17,376 bases of DNA from Legionella longbeachae (GTDB lineage Bacteria > Pseudomonadota > Gammaproteobacteria > Legionellales > Legionellaceae). Within the stretch, counting starts at the first letter, position 1, and each line of letters starts with the position of its first letter. The notes under the pieces are model-generated. The model made no database searches. It was not told where the DNA came from and saw nothing but the letters and a program-made list of their open reading frames with translations. The position numbers were made by a program, and so were the translations under genes. Positions 1 to 9,969 of the stretch are shown here, one piece after another. The stretch lies in NCBI GenBank assembly GCA_016191305.1, contig JACPOX010000209.1:1-17376 (forward strand). The letters run 5' to 3'.

Positions 1-786
1 AATAATTACTTTTGTTCTACTACAAGTCAATTGGCCTATGCTTTACCTTGTCAGACTTTTTACTCTGACATTTTTCAAATAATAGATGCTGGACCATCAG
101 TTAGACGAAGTATGCTTGATTGGGGATTGTTTCACGTGAAACGTGAGTATCTTTTTATATTGAAAGAATATAAAAAAGTACTCCAACAACGTAATGCCCT
201 CCTAAAAAAACATGCACCTTATAGTCATTTTATTCCTTGGGATAAACAATTATCTGATTTTGCAGATCAATTGCATCAACTACGCGAAAACTATTTTCAG
301 CGATGGCAAAATGAGTTTATAAAAGTTTTGAATGAATTAACTGATCTTGATTGTAAACTAATTTATCTTAAAGGTTGGGATAGAAAGAATACTGGTAAAA
401 ATCTAGAACAAATTCTTGTTGAAAATTTCAATAGTGATCAACAAAAATTTTATACTCAATATGGCGCTCATCAAGCCGATATTCTTATAGAAACGGATAG
501 ATATAAAGCAAAACATGTCTTGTCACGAGGACAACAAAAAATTATTCTTTTTGCGATGAAGATGGCTCAATCACATTTTCTTGATAATGAGTGTTTGTAT
601 TTAATAGATGATCTGTCATCTGAACTTGATGAGGAAAATCAACGAAAAATTATCATTTATTTGTCAAAGCAAAAAGGACAATTTTTCATTACTACAACAT
701 CGCAACTTAATTATGTCAATGCCTACATTTCTACTGAGCATTATTTGAGATATCATATTGATGAGGGAATATTAAAACCAGCTTAA
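1..786 (+). CDS. recF: RecF recombination/replication-repair ATPase (5'-truncated by window edge)
   Basis: RecF is an SMC-like ABC ATPase that binds gapped DNA and helps RecO and RecR load RecA at stalled forks. The reading frame is open from base 1 (first codons N-N-Y-F-C), so the gene starts outside the window; about 261 residues remain, out of roughly 350 usual, and the Walker A region is missing. Visible family landmarks are GPSVRRSMLDWGLFH (RecF 'GGPKYRRAFLDWG' region), a helical middle with QRNALLKK, the ABC signature SRGQQKII, and the Walker B/D-loop LYLIDDLSSELDE near the C-terminus. It precedes gyrB as in the conserved dnaA-dnaN-recF-gyrB cluster. A parS-like site lies inside the coding sequence at 128-143 and is read as L-F-H-V-K. 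A TTG at 31 could be taken for a start but is internal to the conserved protein. Confidence 0.95.
   Translation, partial: NNYFCSTTSQLAYALPCQTFYSDIFQIIDAGPSVRRSMLDWGLFHVKREYLFILKEYKKVLQQRNALLKKHAPYSHFIPWDKQLSDFADQLHQLRENYFQRWQNEFIKVLNELTDLDCKLIYLKGWDRKNTGKNLEQILVENFNSDQQKFYTQYGAHQADILIETDRYKAKHVLSRGQQKIILFAMKMAQSHFLDNECLYLIDDLSSELDEENQRKIIIYLSKQKGQFFITTTSQLNYVNAYISTEHYLRYHIDEGILKPA
128..143. promoter_or_regulatory. parS-like ParB-binding site inside recF (15/16 match)
   Basis: The sequence TGTTTCACGTGAAACG matches the bacterial parS consensus TGTTNCACGTGAAACA at all but the last position. It sits inside recF, where it encodes L-F-H-V-K. ParB binding to origin-proximal parS sites organises chromosome segregation. 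A second, exact copy lies about 660 bp downstream, which makes a chance match unlikely. Confidence 0.8.
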
Positions 787-790
787 AAAA

Positions 791-806
791 TGTTTCACGT
801 GAAACA
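791..806. promoter_or_regulatory. parS ParB-binding site (exact consensus)
   Basis: TGTTTCACGTGAAACA is a perfect 16-bp palindrome identical to the widely conserved parS consensus. It begins five bases after the recF stop codon. With the near-perfect copy at 128-143 it forms an origin-proximal ParB-loading region, consistent with the dnaA-dnaN-recF-gyrB neighbourhood. Confidence 0.9.
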
Positions 807-852
807 AGAAAAGAAATCTATAGCCTTTCTACCTAGTAAAAAGGCGACTAAA

Positions 853-878
853 ACAGGGTAAAAATACTTGCACCCTGT
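853..878. terminator. Weak bidirectional terminator between recF and a convergent small ORF
   Basis: ACAGGGT (853-859) pairs with ACCCTGT (872-878) as a 7-bp stem with a 12-nt loop. On the plus strand CTTTGTTT follows; on the minus strand TTTTAG follows. It lies between the end of recF and the end of a minus-strand small ORF, a typical place for a shared terminator. The stem is short, so this is tentative. Confidence 0.4.
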
Positions 879-891
879 CTTTGTTTAGAAT

Positions 892-1050
892 TTAATATGG
901 TAAAATCCTTTCAAGCCATAGACAAATTCTGGCCATCATTGTGAGATTTTCCATGTTCAATGAGTTTATGTTTTTTTTCAATAATTCTTTACGCGCTTCA
1001 GATATATTATTAGTACCCTAATCATGTTTTACATCAAAAAAGTTAAGCAT
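892..1050 (-). pseudogene. Small ORF (52 codons) interrupted by an amber codon
   Basis: On the minus strand an ATG at 1050 is preceded by a good ribosome-binding site, AGAGGAAAAA. The frame reads M-L-N-F-F-D-V-K-H-D, then TAG (1018-1020), then stays open for 41 codons to a TAA at 892-894. The second part is protein-like: a charged stretch (SEARKELLKK) followed by an amphipathic or hydrophobic end (MMARICLWLERILPY). One C-to-T change (CAG to TAG) would explain the break. I do not recognise the family. It lies between recF and gyrB and is convergent with recF. It could instead be a chance open stretch in AT-rich DNA, but the ribosome-binding site and the single-codon break argue for a recently lost small gene or a sequencing error. 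Confidence 0.45.
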
Positions 1051-1272
1051 TTTTTCCTCTTTATAATTAAAAGATACTGATAATTTATATTAAAAAACTC
1101 TGTAAAATTGATATTCTAATTTTGTTGAATTGTTTAATAAAAAATATGCGCAATAAAAGAACATCAATTTTGGTTATTACTTTACCAATGGAATATGTAT
1201 GCAAATGAAATAAAAGGATAATGCACGACCTTTAAAGTTCCCCCCTAACACATATAAACTTAGTTTGAATTA

Positions 1273-1281
1273 TGCTATAAT
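1273..1281 (+). promoter_or_regulatory. Extended -10 promoter of gyrB
   Basis: TGCTATAAT is an exact extended -10 element (TGnTATAAT), ending 34 bp before the gyrB ATG. No good -35 is visible at the expected distance, which is usual for extended -10 promoters. The gyrB ribosome-binding site AAGAGGA (1302-1308) lies 7 nt before the start codon at 1316. Confidence 0.55.
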
Positions 1282-1315
1282 AATGCATTTGAAATAGGGT
1301 TAAGAGGATCACCTA

Positions 1316-3501
<2,186 letters not shown>

Positions 3502-3531
3502 TGTGATTAGTATTTAACATATGGAGGTGGT

Positions 3532-4710
3532 ATGAAACTAGATAATTTGCAATTTAAATGGCTTATTACTCCATTTCTATTAGGAATTTTAAGTACTCAA
3601 GCTAATGCATTGACAAATGATCCTGGTATCGTCCATCATCCTATCCGTTATAAACCTAATGTGCCACATTTTATGCCTACCGGATTAACCCCTAGCCAGG
3701 TGCGTACCGCTTATGGATTTGATTCGATCAATTCGCAAGGAAAGGGACAAGTAATTGCAATTGTGGATGCTTTTGATCATCCTAAAATTGAATCTGATTT
3801 AGCTGTTTTTTCCAGATATTTTAAATTGCCTGCTTGCACCATCAATAATGGTTGTTTTCAGAAAATTTATGAGAGCGGGAAAAAACCAAGAACAGATGCA
3901 GGATGGGCAGGAGAAATTGCTCTAGATGTCGAATGGGCTCATGCAATGGCTCCTGAAGCTAAAATCATTTTAGTGGAAGCAAAAAATGATAATATGCAAA
4001 GCTTAATTGATGCTGTACAAGTTGCGATAATAAATGGTGCTACGGTTGTCTCAATGAGCTGGGGTGTAAGTGAGTATGCAAAACAAACCACTTTTGACCC
4101 TCTATTTCAAAACTCCAAAGTAACTTTTGTTGCTTCATCAGGAGATAATGGTCACGAAATATTATATCCCGCTGCCTCTCCCTATGTACTTGGAGTAGGA
4201 GGAACTACACTATATGTAGATTCATTGGGAAATTATCAAGGTGAAACCACATGGTCAAGAAGTAGTGGTGGATTAAGCGCTGTAGAAACATGGCCTGCAA
4301 GTCAAAAAGGTTTGCCAATACCTAAATCCAAACACATGCGTGGGGTCCCAGATGTAGCATATAATGCAGATCCTGATACCGGTTTTTCAGTTTATAATTC
4401 AATTCCTTATGAGGATAACATTGGTTGGGCAGTTGTCGGCGGAACTAGTGCCGGCTCACCACAATGGGCTGCCATCATTGCTATAGCAAACTCAGAATAT
4501 TCTAAAGTACTTGGCGCTAATGCCACTAAATTGTTATATGCTGCAGCTAATCCTGCGCATGGAAAATATCATTACAATTTCAATGATATTATTAGTGGAA
4601 CTAATGGTCAATGTGGTTATTATTGTACAGCACAAGACGGTTATGATTATGTAACTGGATTAGGTTCACCAGAGCTTGGAAATTTAATTAAAGATTTGCC
4701 TAATTATTAG
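3532..4710 (+). CDS. Secreted sedolisin-family (S53) serine-carboxyl protease
   Basis: Sedolisins are acid-active endopeptidases with a Ser-Glu-Asp triad on a subtilisin fold. An N-terminal signal peptide (hydrophobic LITPFLLGIL, likely cut after Ala-Asn-Ala near residue 26) indicates export. Catalytic residues fit E128 and D132 in GEIALDVEWAH, the oxyanion Asp D205 in SSGDNG, and the nucleophile S306 in GGTSAGSP. The C-terminal DII (352-354) and DYVTGLGSPELG match the S53 calcium site. At 392 aa the protein lacks the roughly 170-residue activation prodomain of kumamolisin-type enzymes, leaving only about 25 residues between signal peptide and catalytic fold. The start is supported by GGAGGTGG at 3522-3529. 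It lies 30 bp after gyrB on the same strand with no visible terminator between, so it may be co-transcribed. Confidence 0.88.
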   Translation: MKLDNLQFKWLITPFLLGILSTQANALTNDPGIVHHPIRYKPNVPHFMPTGLTPSQVRTAYGFDSINSQGKGQVIAIVDAFDHPKIESDLAVFSRYFKLPACTINNGCFQKIYESGKKPRTDAGWAGEIALDVEWAHAMAPEAKIILVEAKNDNMQSLIDAVQVAIINGATVVSMSWGVSEYAKQTTFDPLFQNSKVTFVASSGDNGHEILYPAASPYVLGVGGTTLYVDSLGNYQGETTWSRSSGGLSAVETWPASQKGLPIPKSKHMRGVPDVAYNADPDTGFSVYNSIPYEDNIGWAVVGGTSAGSPQWAAIIAIANSEYSKVLGANATKLLYAAANPAHGKYHYNFNDIISGTNGQCGYYCTAQDGYDYVTGLGSPELGNLIKDLPNY

Positions 4711-4805
4711 GGAAAGCCCCTGGGCATATTAACCGATTTGGGATATTTTATCTGACTATGGACAAAGAGAAATTAAGTCAAAGGACCTTTCCTACAGTTC
4801 GGTGT

Positions 4806-4897
4806 AGTGAGATCTAAGATTAGGGATGTGTAAACAACCTTCAGGGATGTTGCCCTAGTATGGAGGATTCGGAGATGGTATTTTCGTTGATCTCACT
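4806..4897. repeat. 9-bp inverted repeat in the convergent intergenic region
   Basis: AGTGAGATC (4806-4814) is the reverse complement of GATCTCACT (4889-4897). The right arm overlaps the last codons of the minus-strand epimerase gene. It lies between the protease gene and the convergent epimerase gene. No T-run follows, so it is not a convincing terminator; the rest of 4711-4892 shows only a short GCCC-CT-GGGC hairpin just after the protease. Confidence 0.3.
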
Positions 4898-5858
4898 GGT
4901 AATTCTTGCCAGTAGGAACTTCAGGCTTGTCCTTATTGCTTGTGGTTTTGTGAAACTCTTCAACTAGTACAGATTCTATCTTGGGATAAGTGAATTTAAA
5001 ACCGAGTTCATTCAAGCGTTTTGGGAGTACTCTTTGTCCTTTGAGTAGTAAATACTCACCCATCTCACCAAAAACAACTTTAATAATAAGCTCTGGTGTT
5101 TTAAGAAAGAGAGGTCGTTTCAGTACTTTTGCAAGTTGTTGCGAAAATTCTTGTTGTGAAATCGGATAGGGGCTTGTAATGTTAACTGGTCCAGTTACTC
5201 CTTGCTGTTCTATAAGAAAATCAATCGCATTGATTAAATCCTTATAATAAATCCATGATAGGGTCTGCTTACCACTACCCAAAACACTTCCTAATCCTAA
5301 ACGAAACGCCAGCTCTAATTTTTTGAGCATGCCTTCACCTTGTTTTAGCACGACACCAAATCTTAAGGTAGTCACTAAAATGCCTGCATCGATAGCACTC
5401 TTAAGGGACTGCTCCCAGATAAGCCCTATGTGCTGTAAAAAATCATCAGATGACTGAGGGAGAGGAGATTCTTCGTCAAAGGACTCTGTACTGAGTTTTT
5501 GCGCACCATAAATTCCTATGGCATTGGCACAAAAAAATCGGGGTTTAGCATGGTGATTGATAAGCCATTCGATCAGTTGCTGATTGGTTCTAGTACGCGA
5601 CTCAATAAGCTCTTTTTTTACCTTTGAGTCCCAGCGTTTATTGCCAATACTAGATCCGGATAAATTGATGATGAGATCGTATTGTTTGGCATCGTGAAGC
5701 TTTAAGTTGTCCCAGGTTAATATGCTCATGTCTTTTGAAAAAATAGACTGGAGTTTCTTTAATTTGCGGGCAAGCACAGTAATCTTATGACTTTCAGATA
5801 GGTGATTTGCTAATACTGTACCAATAAATCCAGAGGCTCCTGCAATTAGAATATTCAT
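4893..5858 (-). CDS. TIGR01777-family NAD(P)-dependent sugar-epimerase-like oxidoreductase (YfcH-like)
   Basis: This is an extended short-chain dehydrogenase/reductase of the TIGR01777 group; the physiological substrate is not established. The N-terminus has the Rossmann nucleotide-binding motif GASGFIG (residues 7-13). Family motifs follow: NLSGSSIGNKRW, an ESRTRTNQQL helix, NAIGIYG carrying the Tyr of the active-site region, TLRFGVVLK, and GSGKQTLSWIYYKD. The C-terminal part (PELIIKVVFGEMGEYLLLKGQRVLPKR..) matches the DUF1731 domain. At 321 aa it is slightly longer than the usual 295-305 because of a charged tail ending KNYQ. The start has an AAAGGAAA ribosome-binding site overlapping the end of tspO; the genes are 12 nt apart, so they form an operon with likely translational coupling. 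Confidence 0.88.
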   Translation of the reverse strand: MNILIAGASGFIGTVLANHLSESHKITVLARKLKKLQSIFSKDMSILTWDNLKLHDAKQYDLIINLSGSSIGNKRWDSKVKKELIESRTRTNQQLIEWLINHHAKPRFFCANAIGIYGAQKLSTESFDEESPLPQSSDDFLQHIGLIWEQSLKSAIDAGILVTTLRFGVVLKQGEGMLKKLELAFRLGLGSVLGSGKQTLSWIYYKDLINAIDFLIEQQGVTGPVNITSPYPISQQEFSQQLAKVLKRPLFLKTPELIIKVVFGEMGEYLLLKGQRVLPKRLNELGFKFTYPKIESVLVEEFHKTTSNKDKPEVPTGKNYQ

Positions 5859-5870
5859 TGTTTATTTCCT

Positions 5871-6347
5871 TTAATTCATTAATGCAATAACCACATTGAG
5901 ATAAGAAGCAAACACCAACCAAAGGAGGTAAGGAATTAATAACCACGCAATTGTTTTGTGTGTTTTTTTACATTCTATCATTAAGAGCAAATTCAAGCAG
6001 CTTAAGCTAATCAACCAAAGTGAACTTAGTATTAACCAATGTAGACCAAAAAAGAGTGGCGTCCAGGCCCAATTCATCAGCATTTGTAATACGAAAAGCA
6101 CAGTAACTTTTTTGGAGGTCACTGTATTATGGTTTGATAAAATCCAGGCAATGACTGCAAGAAGTGTATATAATAAGGTCCAAACAATAAAAAAAACAAA
6201 CCCGGGAGGAGTTAAGGATGATTTATTAAGATGTTCGTACCAGGGATAAATATTCGCATGAGTTATTAAACCCAGTAAAAAGCCTATGCTTTCAAAAAGC
6301 ACAATCAAGAACATCAATTTCATTAGCTTACTTACACGCAAAATCAT
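5871..6347 (-). CDS. tspO: TspO/MBR-family tryptophan-rich membrane protein
   Basis: TspO proteins are five-helix inner-membrane proteins that bind porphyrins and, in several bacteria, modulate stress and tetrapyrrole metabolism. The translation shows five hydrophobic segments across 158 aa and the family landmarks YPWYEHLNKSSLTPPG (loop 1), FFIVWTLLYTLLAVIAW (helix 2) and MNWAWTPLFFGLHW (helix 3). The start is ambiguous: the ATG at 6347 has GGAG only two bases upstream, whereas a TTG two codons later (6341) has the same GGAG at an ideal 7-nt distance. An ATG at codon 9 is a further option. It is the first gene of a two-gene minus-strand unit with the TIGR01777 reductase. Its function here is inferred from the family only. 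Confidence 0.9.
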   Translation of the reverse strand: MILRVSKLMKLMFLIVLFESIGFLLGLITHANIYPWYEHLNKSSLTPPGFVFFIVWTLLYTLLAVIAWILSNHNTVTSKKVTVLFVLQMLMNWAWTPLFFGLHWLILSSLWLISLSCLNLLLMIECKKTHKTIAWLLIPYLLWLVFASYLNVVIALMN

Positions 6348-6519
6348 TTCTCCAGATTTGGGGTAGTTCTTCTTTTGTGTTTTATAAGGCTTACTTATCT
6401 TTAAATTTATTTGTTTTTATTGAATAAATAGATTAACTTAGTTTTACAAAAAAAGATTCCTAGAGACAATCCTATCTTTTCATATAAGATATGTTTTTTT
6501 ATTATGAAGTGATTTCAGG

Positions 6520-6930
6520 ATGAAATTTCAGTATATCCCTCTTTTCTTTTTAGTCACTAGCCATTGTGCTATAGCATCTCATTTTCCCCAACCTGAAATA
6601 TGTCCTGAAGTTAGTGCATTCAATAAATATGAAGAAGTTTTTTTTGATTCCAGTAGATGCCATTATGAAAAACAAGCCATAACTTTAGAGAAATCTTTTT
6701 AAGCTGGCCTTAATCCATTTAGATGTGGTAAGGTGCCGCATCCTTGCAGCAAGTACATTCCGTGTACTGGTCCCTTGGTTGACATCCTGTCTTTGAAATT
6801 ACAGTATAGCTCTTTTGTAGCCATTGTCATTGAGTCGATTGAGCAAGGAAACATAAGAAATATCTCAAATAATGGTGGATATTATCTTACTCAACCCTTT
6901 GAAGCAGGCTGCTGTTGGGTAATACAATGA
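6520..6930 (+). pseudogene. Putative secreted protein ORF interrupted by an in-frame TAA
   Basis: From the ATG at 6520 the frame encodes 60 aa with a signal-peptide-like start (MKFQYIPLFFLVTSHCAIA) and then meets TAA at 6700-6702. The same frame then stays open for a further 75 codons to TGA at 6928-6930. That second part is Cys-rich (FRCGKVPHPCSKYIPCTG ... EAGCCWVIQ), which suits a disulfide-bonded exported protein. The pieces add up to about 136 residues. The ribosome-binding site is weak (GAAG about 10 nt upstream). The 3' end overlaps the convergent end of aguA by 40 bp, which is unusual and may mean the tail is chance read-through. I do not recognise the family. It is either a decayed small secreted protein or two unrelated chance ORFs. 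Confidence 0.4.
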
Positions 6931-7913
6931 ATTCCGCCCCCGCCAGTAAATACATCCAAAGCATCAATCTGAGTAATTTGATAATTAGGATATAATTGTG
7001 TGAATAGCTGATAAGCTGCTTTATCTTGTTTTTCATAACCAAAAGCAGGCATAACAATTCCTTTATTAGCCAAATAAAAATTGATGTAAGATAAAGTCAG
7101 CCGCTCACCAGCAAGAAATGTTGCAGGGGGTTGCTCCACAGTATAAACTTCCAAATTGCGCCCTTTTGCATCCGTTGCAGATTTCAGAATTTCCAGATTC
7201 TCATGCAAAGACATATAGTTTGGATCTTCTTTGTCATGAGTTATTAAGCAGAGTACTTTTCCTGGTCCAATAAAACAGGCTATTTCATCAACATGACCAT
7301 CTGTTTCGTCATCTAATAATCCTTTATTTAGCCAAATAATTTTCTGCCCACCAAGAAAATCATAAAGATAATTTTCGATCTGGAGTTGACTTAGGTGTGG
7401 ATTGCGATTGTCATTAAGTAAGCATTCACGGCTGGTTAAAATGGTTCCTTCACCATCCACATGAAAAGCTCCACCTTCCATCACTAGGGGAGCCTTAAAG
7501 GATAGTGCCTGACTTTGTTTTATAATTGCTGCAGCAATTTGATTATCTAATTCATAGTCTTGATAATTACCACCCCAAGCATTGTGAATCCAGTCGACAC
7601 CAGCGAGTTGATGTGCCGAATTTAACAAAAAAGTGGGGCCAGTATCTCTTGTCCATGAATCATTAATGGCTATCGTCATCACTGTGATTTCATTACCGCA
7701 TAATCTTTGGGCTAACAGTTCATCTCCTGGATTAACGAGCATGGTTACTGGTTCATATTGAGCTATAGCTTGAGCTACTCGAGCATATGCCACCCGCGCT
7801 TTTTGTAAGCCTATTTTTGACCAGGTTTCAAGGTGGCAAGGCCATGCCATCCAACATCGTTCATGTGGATGCCACTCCGCAGGCATAAAAAATCCACTTT
7901 GTTTAGGAAGCAT
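6891..7913 (-). CDS. aguA: Agmatine deiminase
   Basis: This cytosolic enzyme of the guanidino-group-modifying (peptidyl-arginine deiminase-like) superfamily converts agmatine to N-carbamoylputrescine and ammonia. Visible motifs are [16 protein letters not shown] at the N-terminus, [21 protein letters not shown], the catalytic His in [10 protein letters not shown], and the nucleophile Cys at about residue 330 in [13 protein letters not shown], ten residues from the end. I place the start at 7913 (MLPKQSGFF): AGGAG lies 8 nt upstream within the end of speA, and the ATG follows the speA stop codon after one base. An ATG at 7937 would overlap speA by 23 bp. Length is 340 aa, close to the usual 350-370. 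It is last in the aguB-speA-aguA operon and is probably translationally coupled to speA. Confidence 0.95.
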   Translation of the reverse strand: MLPKQSGFFMPAEWHPHERCWMAWPCHLETWSKIGLQKARVAYARVAQAIAQYEPVTMLVNPGDELLAQRLCGNEITVMTIAINDSWTRDTGPTFLLNSAHQLAGVDWIHNAWGGNYQDYELDNQIAAAIIKQSQALSFKAPLVMEGGAFHVDGEGTILTSRECLLNDNRNPHLSQLQIENYLYDFLGGQKIIWLNKGLLDDETDGHVDEIACFIGPGKVLCLITHDKEDPNYMSLHENLEILKSATDAKGRNLEVYTVEQPPATFLAGERLTLSYINFYLANKGIVMPAFGYEKQDKAAYQLFTQLYPNYQITQIDALDVFTGGGGIHCITQQQPASKG

Positions 7914-7914
7914 T

Positions 7915-9839
7915 TTATTTTCTCCTGACTTTTTCATCTAAATAGGTTAATTGAGAAAAGAGACTTCTTAATTCATTTAAGTATAAAAGTGTTTTCTCTT
8001 CTGGTAATTCTGCGTGAATTAACTGTTTTTCATAGGACTGGATTAATTTTTTGGTATCGAAATGAGCAAGATTCAAGACGTTGGTTACTGTATCTCCACT
8101 AACTAAATCATTCAATTCAAATTGCCCATCGTCAAAGAGCTTCACATCTAAAGAATTGGTATCACCAAATAAATTATGTAAATTGCCTAATATCTCCTGA
8201 TAGGCGCCTACTAGAAAAAAGCCTAAAGAATATAAGGCCATACAAGGCGATTTACCGGCAATTGATAGCATTGCTGAGTATGGTAGCAATCGGCATGAGT
8301 TTGGGGCGAGACGGAATGCCTTTAATGCCCTGAAGCGATTAGGCATACTAACCGAGACGGTAATACACTATGCATTAGAGGTGTTTGTCTAAGCTGTGAA
8401 ATGGGGGCTATAGGGAAAATTTGACCAATTGCCCAAGCATCTGGAATGGATTGGAAAAATGAAATATTGCAAAAAACCTTAACTGCCATTTCTTCATTGA
8501 TTTTTGCCAATAAGATTTCTTCAGCAGGATTATCGACATTTAAGCGTTCTTTAAGTTCCATACAGATATTGGTATAAAATGCCTCAACCTTTGCTTTTTC
8601 CTGCAGACTAATCACACCATGTTTAAATAAAGAATGTGCTTCATTTAATGAGTGTTCCGCATAATTGTATATCTCTATAGGCGAAACATTGGTGATTGCT
8701 TGATAGGTATCATAAATATCTCGAATAACGTATGAATCTTCATGAGTAATTTCTGGAAGAGAGGGTGCTTTATGGATTATTTCTATATCACTAATATCCG
8801 CAATCAGTACGGCATGATGCGCCGTTAGTGCTCTACCGGATTCTGAAATAATATTTGGTTCAGGAACGTTCAAATCTTGGCAAAAATATTGGATAGCTAG
8901 AATAATATGCGTGGCATATTCATGCAAACTATAATTCATGGAACAGCCTTGATTGGAATGAGTCCCCTCATAATCCACACTAAGCCCACCACCCACATCA
9001 ATAGTGTCTATAGGAGCATTTAACTGGCGTAATTCTACATAATATCGAGAAACTTCCTGCATGCAATGACGAATATCATGGATATTGGCAATTTGTGAAC
9101 CTAAATGGCAATGCATGAGTTGTAAGCAGTCAAGCATATTATTAGCTTTTAATCTATTGACTAGCTCAAGAACCTGTTTTGCATTAAGACCGAATTTGGA
9201 TTTAACGCCACCTGTATGTTCCCATTTTCCTGCACTTTTACTAATTAAACGGATGCGAACTCCAAGAGATGGTTTAATGTTTAAGCGAGCGGATTCCTTT
9301 AAAATAATATCCAGTTCAGAAATTTTTTCAATAACGATAAAGACCTTATGGCCCATTTGCTGAGCAATTAATGCAGTGCGTATATAATAGCTGTCTTTAT
9401 AGCCATTACAGATTATGATGCTGTTTGGATGATTGCTTAACATACCAATTACCGCCATTAATTCAGGCTTTGACCCAGCTTCTAGGCCTATAGTATTGGT
9501 AGGTGATTTTAATAGTTCTCTGACGACACTTTGTTCCTGATTTACTTTAATAGGATAAACAAGCTTATAGTGACCCGTATATTGATTTTCTTCTATAGCC
9601 TGAGCAAATGCTTCATAAATACGATGTACTCGGTCATGTAAAATATCAGAGCTGCGGATTAACAGAGGTAAATGTAAACCTGCTCTGTTTGCAGCATTAA
9701 CAATGGCTTGTAACTCAACTCCTGGCTTGCCAGGAGCCTTACTCATTTCGATATTCCCTTTAGTGTTAATACTGAAGTATCCTTCACCCCAATTGTTAAT
9801 ATTATATAAATTTTCTTCGGATGATGTACTGATATTCAT
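7915..9839 (-). pseudogene. speA: Biosynthetic arginine decarboxylase, disrupted by a foreign internal segment
   Basis: SpeA is a PLP-dependent fold-III (alanine-racemase-like) decarboxylase that makes agmatine from arginine. The N-terminal reading frame (9839 to 8322) has the PLP lysine motif YPIKVNQ, GLEAGSKPELMAV, HCHLGSQ, DVGGGLSVDYEG and SESGRALTAHH, then proceeds normally to NISFFQSIPDAWAIGQIFPI and LMHSVL. There it departs from the family and stops. The C-terminal end resumes in another frame at LYSLGFFLVGAYQEILGNLHNLFGDT and continues to the stop at 7915. Between them, about 8236-8360 has no trace of the conserved DITCDSDG active-site Cys segment in any frame. Overall length (about 641 codons) remains near normal, so DNA was replaced rather than simply inserted or lost. 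As it stands the gene cannot make active enzyme. Confidence 0.9.
8236..8360. other. Unexplained ~125-bp segment replacing the middle of speA
   Basis: This stretch is about 50% G+C, against under 40% around it, and does not encode arginine-decarboxylase sequence in any minus-strand frame. Plus-strand frame 2 runs open through it, beginning in antisense speA, and reads GDLPAIDSIAEYGSNR, then a basic stretch ARRNAFNALKRLG, ending at TAA 8390-8392. That looks like the C-terminus of some protein, but I cannot identify it. No terminal inverted repeats or flanking target duplications are evident, and no second copy is seen in the window. It may be a gene-conversion patch, a remnant of a mobile element, or an assembly chimera. 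Confidence 0.6.
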
Positions 9840-9969
9840 AGTGATGTTGTTCCAAAAGGATTAAGCTAAATTCTGCAGTTAAATAGACTTCTTTGGAAGC
9901 AGTCTAATCCACTATGAGCCTCGACTGCAAATGCATGTCTCTCGCTACGATTCAACTGCCGAATTTAGG
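9840..9969 (-). other. aguB-speA intergenic spacer
   Basis: The 130-bp gap between aguB and speA contains a small hairpin (AGACT / AGTCT around TTCTTTGGAA, roughly 9885-9905 region) but no T-run, promoter or tRNA-like sequence I can support. The speA start at 9839 has only a weak ribosome-binding site (TTTTGGAA at a long distance). Confidence 0.3.

Larger units (their letters stand above)
787..1315. other. recF-gyrB intergenic region (529 bp), AT-rich
   Basis: This spacer is unusually long for the recF-gyrB junction. It holds an exact parS (791-806), a weak terminator (853-878), the amber-interrupted minus-strand ORF (892-1050) and the gyrB promoter (1273-1281). I see no DnaA box of the TTATNCACA type, so it does not look like the replication origin itself. 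The part from about 1051 to 1230 is very AT-rich and shows nothing else recognisable. Confidence 0.6.

Noticed and set aside
787..1315. Replication origin (oriC) in the recF-gyrB spacer
   Set aside because: The spacer is AT-rich and near parS sites, but I found no DnaA boxes (TTATNCACA or complement), and oriC is usually beside dnaA.
7915..8346. Separate 143-aa protein starting at 8346
   Set aside because: Residues after about 37 are the C-terminus of SpeA in a shifted frame; the first 37 come from the foreign patch. It is a gene fragment, not an independent gene.
8236..8360. Simple inversion of the speA segment
   Set aside because: If inverted, the plus strand would encode the DITCDSDG region; none of the three plus frames does.
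9085..9363. 92-aa plus-strand ORF inside speA
   Set aside because: Antisense shadow of conserved SpeA sequence; no ribosome-binding site or recognisable motif.
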